DNA from: Thermoflexibacter sp.
GTDB lineage: Bacteria > Bacteroidota > Bacteroidia > Cytophagales > Thermoflexibacteraceae
Length of the DNA: 6,098 nt
Assembly (NCBI GenBank): GCA_025455345.1
Contig: JALOMS010000306.1
Span: 1-6,098, forward strand
Direction: 5' to 3'
The stretch's first letter is position 1. The number at the start of each line of letters is the position of its first letter. The position numbers and the translations under genes are program-made. The notes beneath the pieces were generated by a model. The model saw only the letters and a program-made list of their open reading frames with translations. It ran no database searches and had not been told where the DNA came from. Shown here piece by piece: positions 1-5,359 of the stretch.

Positions 1-11
1 TAGAGGCGTAA

Positions 12-26
12 CTCCTGACTGGTTCA
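12..26 (+). repeat. Short interspersed repeat, copy 1
   Basis: CTCCTGACTGGTTCA matches the segment at 1199-1213 in 13 of 15 positions, with the last ten bases (GACTGGTTCA) identical. The two copies flank the DUF3592 gene in the same orientation. Read in frame 2 this stretch lies in a short open frame from base 2 to a TAA at 62-64 that contains the peptide PDWF; copy 2 also reads PDWF. It may be the 3' tail of a gene left of the window or a non-coding repeat. Two copies in one window cannot settle whether it is a genome-wide family. Confidence 0.4.
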
Positions 27-109
27 TAAAAACGAGCCAATTTATTTTTGAGCAATCTCTATAAATTTTGACTAATTTGCAGAGGCGGTTTTTCATAGCC
101 TTGTTTGCA

Positions 110-122
110 GGTACTTCGTACC
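110..122. other. Small perfect hairpin in the leader of the DUF3592 gene
   Basis: GGTAC, TTC, GTACC forms a five-base-pair stem with a three-base loop. On the + strand it is followed by an A-run, not T's, so it does not look like an intrinsic terminator in that direction. It could be an RNA structure in the upstream region or chance. The rest of 1-243 shows no convincing gene or promoter. Confidence 0.25.
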
Positions 123-243
123 GAGAAAAAAAACACTTGCAAAGGCAAATATCCAAAATAATTGTTAGATTTTAAAAAGAGTTTTATGTTAACAACTTTC
201 AAAGTTTTTCTGCGTATAATTGTTAAAAATCAAACAAAATCTG

Positions 244-1185
244 ATGAAAAAATTTCTCATTGTTATCGGTTTTCCCATTGTCTTTTTGGGTGTAGGTACA
301 TTATTGGTACATTCTCTTGAAATTTTATCGCATTTCCCTTACAAATATGCCACAGGAACAGTAACAAATGTTGTGCAGGGCAAGAAATCTAATCAAGTAA
401 CACTGACGGTTATTTTCCAAACAGAAAACAAAGATAGTGTCTATATAAAATCTAATAATTTGATGGATTTGAAAGATTTGCCAAGCTCGAGGGTAGGTCA
501 GAAAGTACGTGTGTATTATTCCCCTGCTTACCCATTGAAGGCTTTTGTAAATGAAGGTACAATAGCATTTAGTTTGTTTTTTTTTATAGTTGGTTTACTC
601 GCTCTATCTATGTTTATCAAGTTTGTCATAGACTATTTTACTCCTATTTATAAAATAGAAACAATACAAAATACTTATATATTCAAGAGAAAAGGCATAG
701 TTACCCTTTTGGATTTATTTGATAAAGTATTTGGTGTAATCATTGGATTTTGTAGTTTCTTTGTTTTTGGGGATACCTTCATTTGGTTTTTGCAAAATCC
801 TGATTTTACGCTATTAAAAAATCAATCTTTTACCTTTTATCTTTCTTTGGCAGGTGGAATTATAGCTGTATTCCTCATTCTAAAAATGCTATTCAAAAGC
901 CCTTTCTCTAAAAAAATAAATAAATTCGTTGATATTTCTAAAAAAGCTATTTACTTGAAAAACAAATCAATACTGTTTAAAGACTTGAAAAAAATCGTTA
1001 TTTCACCTACTCATATTAATATGTCAAAGAAGAATGACCCAGATGGATTTGGGCTTTACTTAATTACAATGTCAGAAGGATTCCTTTTTTTAGATAGTCA
1101 CTTTGAGAGAAATGTAGAACATTATGCTTTGTTAATCAATCAGTTACTTGGTAATATGCAAGTAACTGTGGAAAAACAAAAGTAA
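244..1185 (+). CDS. DUF3592 domain-containing membrane protein
   Basis: A 313-residue integral membrane protein of unknown function. The open frame can be extended to a TTG at 220, but ATG at 244 is preferred: it gives a usual start (MKKFLIVIGF) directly into the first membrane helix. Order of parts: helix 1 at about residues 4-24; a beta-rich extracytoplasmic stretch at about 36-104 containing GTVTNVV and VGQKVRVYYSPAYPLKA, the pattern typical of DUF3592 (GTV start, G-x-V-x-V-Y-Y-x-P end); helix 2 at about 107-130; helix 3 at about 162-183; helix 4 at about 197-217; then a soluble tail of about 95 residues. The tail (IYLKNKSILFKDLKKIVIS, then a strand pair and a final helix) could be a PH-like fold, but this is inference. 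It stands alone on its strand, facing the leftward operon, and ends in a terminator region. Family membership is fairly secure; no role can be assigned. Confidence 0.8.
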   Translation: MKKFLIVIGFPIVFLGVGTLLVHSLEILSHFPYKYATGTVTNVVQGKKSNQVTLTVIFQTENKDSVYIKSNNLMDLKDLPSSRVGQKVRVYYSPAYPLKAFVNEGTIAFSLFFFIVGLLALSMFIKFVIDYFTPIYKIETIQNTYIFKRKGIVTLLDLFDKVFGVIIGFCSFFVFGDTFIWFLQNPDFTLLKNQSFTFYLSLAGGIIAVFLILKMLFKSPFSKKINKFVDISKKAIYLKNKSILFKDLKKIVISPTHINMSKKNDPDGFGLYLITMSEGFLFLDSHFERNVEHYALLINQLLGNMQVTVEKQK

Positions 1186-1198
1186 GTGTCTCTCGCCG

Positions 1199-1213
1199 TT
1201 CCCGACTGGTTCA
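1199..1213 (+). repeat. Short interspersed repeat, copy 2
   Basis: TTCCCGACTGGTTCA is the second copy of the motif at 12-26. It begins 13 bases after the stop of the DUF3592 gene. From GTG at 1186, in the same frame as that gene, a 13-codon open frame (SLAVPDWFKPKP, stop at 1225-1227) follows the stop codon. This is too short to claim as a gene. The 3' end of the repeat forms the left arm of the hairpin at 1208-1230. Confidence 0.4.
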
Positions 1214-1236
1214 AGCCTAAGCCTTGAATCTTTTTT
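1208..1236 (+). terminator. Probable intrinsic terminator of the DUF3592 gene
   Basis: GGTTCAAG pairs with CTTGAATC across a seven-base loop (one G-U pair) and is followed at once by six T's (1231-1236). It lies 22 bases after the stop codon in the right orientation. The stem is AT-rich and modest in strength, and the much stronger hairpin at 1304-1337 lies just downstream, so this may be an auxiliary terminator. Confidence 0.45.
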
Positions 1237-1303
1237 AGGAAAAAGTGTTACGCTTGTACCAGTAGAAAAAATAGGTTGTGTTTTTGTATCATTTCCTTCC
1301 TCA

Positions 1304-1340
1304 AAAGAACCAAACTTTCTGAAAAGTTTGGTTCTTTCTT
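1304..1340. terminator. Strong bidirectional terminator between convergent genes
   Basis: A perfect 15-bp stem (1304-1318 with 1323-1337) closes on a four-base CTGA loop. Its arms carry AAAGAACCAAAC on the left and GTTTGGTTCTTT on the right. It is flanked by A's on the left and T-rich sequence on the right (TTCTTTCTT), so it can end transcripts arriving from either side: the DUF3592 gene from the left and the permease/lipoprotein operon from the right, whose last stop is about 60 bases away. There is no other strong stem in this intergenic stretch. Confidence 0.85.
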
Positions 1341-1351
1341 AAGGCAATTCC

Positions 1352-1377
1352 CTCCTCCCTACTTTCTCCTCCCTACT
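1352..1377. repeat. 12-bp tandem repeat, G-rich on the minus strand
   Basis: CTCCTCCCTACT occurs exactly twice, at 1352-1363 and 1366-1377, two bases apart (14-bp period). On the minus strand it reads as AGTAGGGAGGAG repeats in the 3' untranslated region of the lipoprotein gene, between its stop codon and the terminator. It contains several GG/GGG runs in an otherwise AT-rich stretch. Function unknown. Confidence 0.6.
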
Positions 1378-1397
1378 CACTAATTTCTCAAAAACAT

Positions 1398-2330
1398 TTA
1401 TTCGTTTACAACTAATTGATAAGCAACCACTTTGTTTTTAAAAAAAGTAGGGACAAGCAAGGTTTTACTACTTGGCACATATCCTATATCCGCCGAATTA
1501 ATCTTATCGTCTTGTGTATCTAATAGTTTGAGTTTTTCTCCCTGATTGATGTAAAAAACCTCTCCTGTCCAGCTCGATACCAAAAAAGCATTATCGCCTA
1601 CTTTTTCTACTCCATCGCCCGCATCTATGCCTTCGGTTACTATGCTGACCTGCTTAGTAGTAAGGTCTATTTTCTTGAATTTGCTATCCCCATTGGTCGC
1701 TAACATAAGCGTAGAGGCATCTACGAAAAACAAACCATTGGGACTGCCCAAGGAGTCTGCACCTATCAGTTCCGCTATTTTTCCTGTTTTACTATCTAAG
1801 GTATGAATTTTATTCTTTTTCATGTCTGTGAAATAAACTGTACCCGTAGTCGCATCAGTCGTAATGTCATTCAAAAACTCTGAGCCTTTGACAGGATATT
1901 TTTTACTGATTTTACCCTTTTCTATGTCTATTTCTACTATTTCTGTAATATCAGTAACAAACAACTTATTCCCAATGACTCCCATTCCTTTGGGCGCATT
2001 CAATCCAGTTACCCATTCTAAAGTCTCGATTTTTCCGTCGAGAGTAAGTTTGGAGATAAATCCTTTTTTGTCTTTTTCCGTAGGTATGCCTACAATATTG
2101 GCGACATATAGGATATTGGCTGTAGGATTATAAAGTACAGATTCGCAGGTAGTCAGAGTCGTATCTGTTTCCCAAAGTTTGACTAATTCAGCCACAGGTT
2201 TGGGCTGAGTAGTATCCACAGCAACCACCGTAGAGTCATTGCTAGTGTCTTTGCTTTCTTGATTTTCAGAGCCGCAAGCCACCAAGAGGGCTACCACAGC
2301 TACAAAAAGATAAATGGTTTGATTTTTCAT
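1398..2330 (-). CDS. SMP-30/gluconolactonase-like beta-propeller lipoprotein
   Basis: A 310-residue predicted lipoprotein. The signal peptide (residues 1-18) ends in the lipobox LVAC, so Cys19 would be lipidated, placing the protein in the outer membrane or periplasm. A Ser/Asp/Glu/Thr-rich linker (20-45) follows, then a six-bladed propeller-type domain (about 50-308) with recurring strands. Four positions match the metal and substrate ligands known in SMP-30/regucalcin: Glu63 (CESVLYN), Asn154 (FLNDI), Asn198 (SPNGL) and Asp239 (GDGVE). The family includes Ca2+/Zn2+-dependent lactonases and esterases; the substrate here cannot be told. The gene starts 12 bases after the stop of the metal permease gene, so the two are almost certainly co-transcribed, and it ends at the bidirectional terminator. 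A role linked to metal supply is inference from position only. Some family members act only as binding propellers, so catalysis is not proven. Confidence 0.8.
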   Translation of the reverse strand: MKNQTIYLFVAVVALLVACGSENQESKDTSNDSTVVAVDTTQPKPVAELVKLWETDTTLTTCESVLYNPTANILYVANIVGIPTEKDKKGFISKLTLDGKIETLEWVTGLNAPKGMGVIGNKLFVTDITEIVEIDIEKGKISKKYPVKGSEFLNDITTDATTGTVYFTDMKKNKIHTLDSKTGKIAELIGADSLGSPNGLFFVDASTLMLATNGDSKFKKIDLTTKQVSIVTEGIDAGDGVEKVGDNAFLVSSWTGEVFYINQGEKLKLLDTQDDKINSADIGYVPSSKTLLVPTFFKNKVVAYQLVVNE

Positions 2331-2342
2331 AATTTTAAATGA

Positions 2343-3632
2343 TTATTCGTATGGAATTTCTGTTTGATGCGGGTCATATTTAGGCTTTTGGAGGCGATGC
2401 TCCAATTGTTTTTCTATTTCAGGCGTAATGATATGCTCCATAGTTTCTGCGTCATCATGCACGTGGTCAGGCGCAATCCTCAGATATTCAGTCAGATAAA
2501 GCTCCCACAATCTATGCAATCTCACTATCCTTTGCCCTCGCTCGTACCCTTCTTTGGTAAAAGCCCACCCGCTATTATTTTTTGTCAAATAGCCTTCTTT
2601 ATAAAGTCGATAAAGGGCATTTTTAAGGTCTTTGGCTTGAAAAAGTCGATGTTGTGCTATAAAATTGGTACTTCTGTTTTCAAAAAACTGCTTATCTTTT
2701 TCGCCCAACTGATAGATAAGTTTCAATACGTTTTCATCAGTAAACTTGATTTTATAATTTCTTTGTTGCCAATATTTGGCAATAATGCCCTTGCGAGGTG
2801 CAATTAAAAAAGAAATCAAGGCAATCAATGAAAGAACCATGACTATCCAAGGTCCCGTAGGCATGGAGGGAGCCAAATAAGAAATAAAAGCACCTGCAAA
2901 TCCAGAAAATGCGCCTATAAAAGCGGCAAGTAAAAGCATAAAAGATAAATTATCCGTCCAATACCGCGCTGCCGCAGGGGGAGTTATCAACATTGCCGCC
3001 ATCAATACAACGCCAACTGCCTGAATACCAATCACTACTGCCAAAACTGTTAAAGTGGTAAGTACAAGTTCTAATCGTTTCACAGGCAAGCCCACTACTT
3101 TGGCAAAACTCTCATCAAAAGAGATGAGTTTGAACTCTTTAAAAAATAAAAAAACGACCATTATTAGTACCAGAGCTGTACTTGCGAATACGACCAAATC
3201 TTCTCCTACCAAAGCCGCCGCTTTCCCAAATAGAAAACTATCCAAGCCCGCTTGTTCCTCATTACCAGAGTGTTGGATGGAGGTAAGTAATAAAATACCT
3301 ATGCCAAAAAATACAGATAAAACCAAGCCTACCGCCGTATCTTCCTTAATTTTGCTATTCTTTATGATAAAATCTATACAAATCATAGACAACCAACCTG
3401 ATAAAAATGCACCAATAATGAGCGCAAGAGGATTCTTTGTCCCAATGATGAAAAAGGCAATACATACCCCAGGAAGTACAGAGTGAGCAACTGCATCTCC
3501 AACCAAGGATTTTTTCCTCAAAAAGGTAAATGTTCCTACAATTGCAGAGCTTGCAGAAAGTAATACTGACCCTACAACTACATAAACTATATTAATTTCT
3601 TGGAAAGAAAAAAAAGTCCAAATGTCATTCAT
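2343..3632 (-). CDS. Metal (Mn/Zn/Fe) ABC transporter permease fused to a DtxR-like regulator domain
   Basis: A 429-residue fusion. Residues 1-285 are an ABC-3 family permease (ZnuB/MntB/TroC type) with about eight membrane helices (roughly 16-36, 50-63, 66-90, 101-118, 145-165, 188-212, 229-252, 262-279). Family signatures are LVGDAVAHSVLPGV (43-56), GLPVKRLE (181-188) and LITPPAAARYW (215-225). Residues 298-360 form a winged helix (NVLKLIYQLG to GWAFTKEGYERG). Residues 365-429 match the DtxR/IdeR dimerization and metal-binding domain: His373 and Glu377 (HRLWE), His392, Glu396, Glu399 and His400 (VHDDAETMEH) correspond to DtxR His79, Glu83, His98, Cys102, Glu105 and His106. Glu in place of Cys102 resembles MntR. 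It would import divalent metal across the inner membrane, with a cytoplasmic sensor that may gate transport or bind DNA. Similar fusions are known in several phyla. No ATPase or binding-protein gene is adjacent. It heads an operon with the downstream lipoprotein. The metal specificity is not determinable. Confidence 0.9.
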   Translation of the reverse strand: MNDIWTFFSFQEINIVYVVVGSVLLSASSAIVGTFTFLRKKSLVGDAVAHSVLPGVCIAFFIIGTKNPLALIIGAFLSGWLSMICIDFIIKNSKIKEDTAVGLVLSVFFGIGILLLTSIQHSGNEEQAGLDSFLFGKAAALVGEDLVVFASTALVLIMVVFLFFKEFKLISFDESFAKVVGLPVKRLELVLTTLTVLAVVIGIQAVGVVLMAAMLITPPAAARYWTDNLSFMLLLAAFIGAFSGFAGAFISYLAPSMPTGPWIVMVLSLIALISFLIAPRKGIIAKYWQQRNYKIKFTDENVLKLIYQLGEKDKQFFENRSTNFIAQHRLFQAKDLKNALYRLYKEGYLTKNNSGWAFTKEGYERGQRIVRLHRLWELYLTEYLRIAPDHVHDDAETMEHIITPEIEKQLEHRLQKPKYDPHQTEIPYE

Positions 3633-3760
3633 TGTTTTACAAATCGCTTAGTAATAAACCTAAAAAATCTTATCAAAAAAATAATGCAAATAAGCAATAA
3701 TAATCATTAGAATACGAAACTTTAAAATTATAAAATTCGTTTTTAATTTATTGAAAATCT

Positions 3761-3811
3761 ATTATTTGTATATAAAATTTAACAATTATTTGTATATAAA
3801 ATTTAACAATT
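3761..3811. repeat. 24-bp perfect tandem duplication in the divergent promoter region
   Basis: The 24 bases at 3761-3784 are repeated exactly at 3785-3808, and three further bases of a third copy match. The unit starts ATTATTTGTATA and ends AATTTAACA. It lies between the start codons of the permease (3632) and the symporter (3888). Each unit carries a TTTG and a TTAACA half-site; the second copy completes the palindrome at 3803-3817. It looks like a recent duplication or slippage of regulatory DNA. Confidence 0.9.
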
Positions 3812-3817
3812 TGTTAA
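3803..3817. promoter_or_regulatory. Perfect palindrome, candidate operator
   Basis: TTAACAATTTGTTAA is a perfect inverted repeat (seven-base arms, one central base). It overlaps the end of the second 24-bp repeat and lies seven bases upstream of the -33-like TTTG of the symporter promoter, a normal place for a regulator to bind. The first repeat copy has only the left half (TTAACAATTA). In AT-rich DNA such palindromes can arise by chance. It does not resemble the DtxR box, so a link to the fused regulator is not supported by sequence. Confidence 0.45.
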
Positions 3818-3824
3818 TTTATTC

Positions 3825-3859
3825 TTTGTAATTTACTAATTATCGTATATATACCTTTG
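3825..3859 (+). promoter_or_regulatory. Bacteroidota-type promoter for the Na+/phosphate symporter
   Basis: TTTG at 3825-3828 and TACCTTTG at 3852-3859 match the Bacteroidota -33 (TTTG) and -7 (TAnnTTTG) elements, with a gap of 23 bases, at the long end of the accepted range. Transcription would begin near 3866, giving a leader of about 20 bases before ATG at 3888. A second -7-like match (TATTTTTG, 3866-3873) lacks an upstream partner. No equally good promoter is visible for the leftward permease gene in 3633-3760. Confidence 0.6.
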
Positions 3860-3887
3860 CAACCCTATTTTTGAATTTTTAAACTAA

Positions 3888-5111
3888 ATGGCAATATCTT
3901 TCTCAAATAAAAAAGTAGTATCAAGTAAAGATTCCTCTGTTCCCTCGTCAGAAGACGAGCAAAGTGATGTTCGGTGGGAAAATCCCTTAGAAACAGCATC
4001 TATCACATTTTTTTCTTTGATTGCTCGTCTAATATTTGCTATTTTAGCCTTATTCGTTTTTCTGATTTCTCTTGCTATCCTAAGCCAAACTCTTCGCTTG
4101 CTGAGCGGTCAGGAAATCAGCAATATCATTGCCGCTACCGCCAATCCCTTTGTAGGTTTGTTCATTGGGCTATTGACAACGGCGATTATTCAGAAAAGTT
4201 CTATTACTACCTCTATTGTAGTAGCCATGGTAGCCGCAGACACTCTATCGCTTTCGCAAGCAGTTCCCATCGTTATTGGTGCAAATATAGGTACGACGAT
4301 TACGGCTATGTTAGTTTCGTTTACACATATTACCAAGAAAAAAGAATTTAAAAGAGCAACAAGCACAGCGATTACCCATAATTTATTCAATATTTTTGGT
4401 GTTTTGGTACTATTTCCATTAGAATACTTTACACAATTTCTGACCAATATTTCCCAATACGTTACAGAGCAAGTCAAACCCTTGAGTAGTAGCATTTTCA
4501 AATCAGGACTCCAAGGAATCATGGACTTGACGGTAAACCCCGTATCAGATTTTCTAATGACATTTTTTAATCAAAATGTTTTTATTCTTTTACCATTTGC
4601 AGTGGCGTTTATATTTATATCCATCAGTAGTTTTACCTTGATTATCAAACCTATTTTGATGGGCAAGCGATGGTCTCAACTGCAATACTTTATTTTTGGT
4701 ACGCCTACTCGCTCTTTGGTCTGGGGTACATTTCTTACGGCAGCCTTACAGTCAAGCTCTTTGACTACTTCGATAACCGTTTCATTGGTTGGCTCGCATA
4801 AAGTTCCATTGAAAAATGCTTTTCCCTTCATCATGGGCGCAAATATAGGTACGACTTTTACAGCTATTTTGGCATCTATCTCCCAATCAGATGCCGCACT
4901 AAGCATTGCGATTACTCACCTACTTTTTAATCTTTTAGGTGTCATTGTGCTATTTCCCTTTCCTTTCTTGAGGAATATTACAGTCAAAATTGCACAATTC
5001 TTAGGAAAACAAACCATGAAGAACCGCATTATTAGCTTCGTTTATATTTTATTTGTTTTCTTCCTCATCCCATTTGCCTTGATTTTTATCAATGAAGTCT
5101 TTTTTAGATAA
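3888..5111 (+). CDS. Na+/phosphate symporter (PNaS/NptA family), without PhoU domain
   Basis: A 407-residue inner-membrane transporter expected to import inorganic phosphate with Na+. It has the internal duplication typical of the family: repeat 1 with QKSSITTSI (102-110) and GANIGTT (131-137), repeat 2 with QSSSLTTSI (288-296) and GANIGTT (317-323). In each, the Q-S-S-S stretch and following GANIGTT are thought to line the Na+/phosphate site. After each comes a matching ITHNLFN/ITHLLFN helix (162-168 and 342-348). A polar 35-residue N-terminus (SSKDSSVPSSEDEQSD) precedes helix 1 (about 37-66). Many bacterial homologues are near 550 residues and end in a PhoU-like domain; this one stops after the last helix (380-401), like Vibrio NptA. 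Unusually, the first serine of repeat 1 is Lys103. ATG at 3888 has a short A/T-rich leader behind a good promoter. It is divergent from the metal permease and monocistronic as far as can be seen. The family is secure; the substrate is inferred. Confidence 0.9.
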   Translation: MAISFSNKKVVSSKDSSVPSSEDEQSDVRWENPLETASITFFSLIARLIFAILALFVFLISLAILSQTLRLLSGQEISNIIAATANPFVGLFIGLLTTAIIQKSSITTSIVVAMVAADTLSLSQAVPIVIGANIGTTITAMLVSFTHITKKKEFKRATSTAITHNLFNIFGVLVLFPLEYFTQFLTNISQYVTEQVKPLSSSIFKSGLQGIMDLTVNPVSDFLMTFFNQNVFILLPFAVAFIFISISSFTLIIKPILMGKRWSQLQYFIFGTPTRSLVWGTFLTAALQSSSLTTSITVSLVGSHKVPLKNAFPFIMGANIGTTFTAILASISQSDAALSIAITHLLFNLLGVIVLFPFPFLRNITVKIAQFLGKQTMKNRIISFVYILFVFFLIPFALIFINEVFFR

Positions 5112-5235
5112 ACTCCACACACAAAATTTTTTTTTTAAATATTTGTTCCTTTTCTATCTATCTGTATTATGAGTATAAAAACAAGAAAATAATAGAGAGG
5201 TTGGTAAGCAGGAGTAAGTAAAATGTAGAAAATAA

Positions 5236-5243
5236 TATGTTTG
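5236..5243 (+). promoter_or_regulatory. Possible -7 element upstream of gldM
   Basis: TATGTTTG is the only exact TAnnTTTG match on the + strand between the symporter stop and the gldM start. There is no TTTG or TTG at the expected distance upstream (the nearest, at 5201-5203, is 32 bases away), so support is weak. If used, the leader would be about 110 bases and the start site would fall at the dyad 5247-5277. Confidence 0.3.
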
Positions 5244-5246
5244 AAA

Positions 5247-5277
5247 GTTAATTGCAAATCTAAAACATTTGCTTAAC
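5247..5277. promoter_or_regulatory. Imperfect dyad upstream of gldM
   Basis: GTTAATTGCAAAT on the left is matched by ATTTGCTTAAC on the right, around a seven-base spacer (CTAAAAC). All 11 bases of the right arm pair, with a two-base bulge (TT) in the left arm. It is not followed by a T-run, so it is not a terminator. It could be an operator or a leader-RNA hairpin. Confidence 0.4.
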
Positions 5278-5359
5278 CGAATACACATTTATTTCTAATA
5301 CTTATCTCCTTACTATACAAACATAATATTTATAAATCCATTAATTACACTCCAAGAAT

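Noticed and set aside
43..50. TATTTTTG as a promoter -7 element for the DUF3592 gene
   Set aside because: There is no TTTG or TTG at a suitable distance upstream, and the leader would be about 190 bases.
2..64. C-terminal fragment of a gene entering from the left
   Set aside because: Only 20 codons are visible before the stop, with no recognisable family; it may equally be the interspersed repeat, so no coding feature is called.
220..243. TTG start extending the DUF3592 protein by eight residues
   Set aside because: The ATG at 244 gives a standard N-terminus directly before the first helix, and the added residues bring no recognised feature.
1186..1227. 13-codon open frame from GTG after the DUF3592 stop
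   Set aside because: Too short, and it overlaps a repeat and a terminator stem; no evidence of translation.
3697..3710. Fur/Zur-like box (ATAATCATTA core) upstream of the permease
   Set aside because: Only one half fits and symmetry is poor; such strings are frequent in AT-rich DNA.
1864..4906. Several open frames of 76-147 codons opposite or out of frame with the lipoprotein, permease and symporter genes
   Set aside because: They lie wholly inside well-supported genes, and their translations show low-complexity composition and no family features.
5123..5136. AAAA followed by ten T's as a terminator after the symporter gene
   Set aside because: There is no GC-containing stem ahead of the T-run, so an intrinsic terminator cannot be supported.
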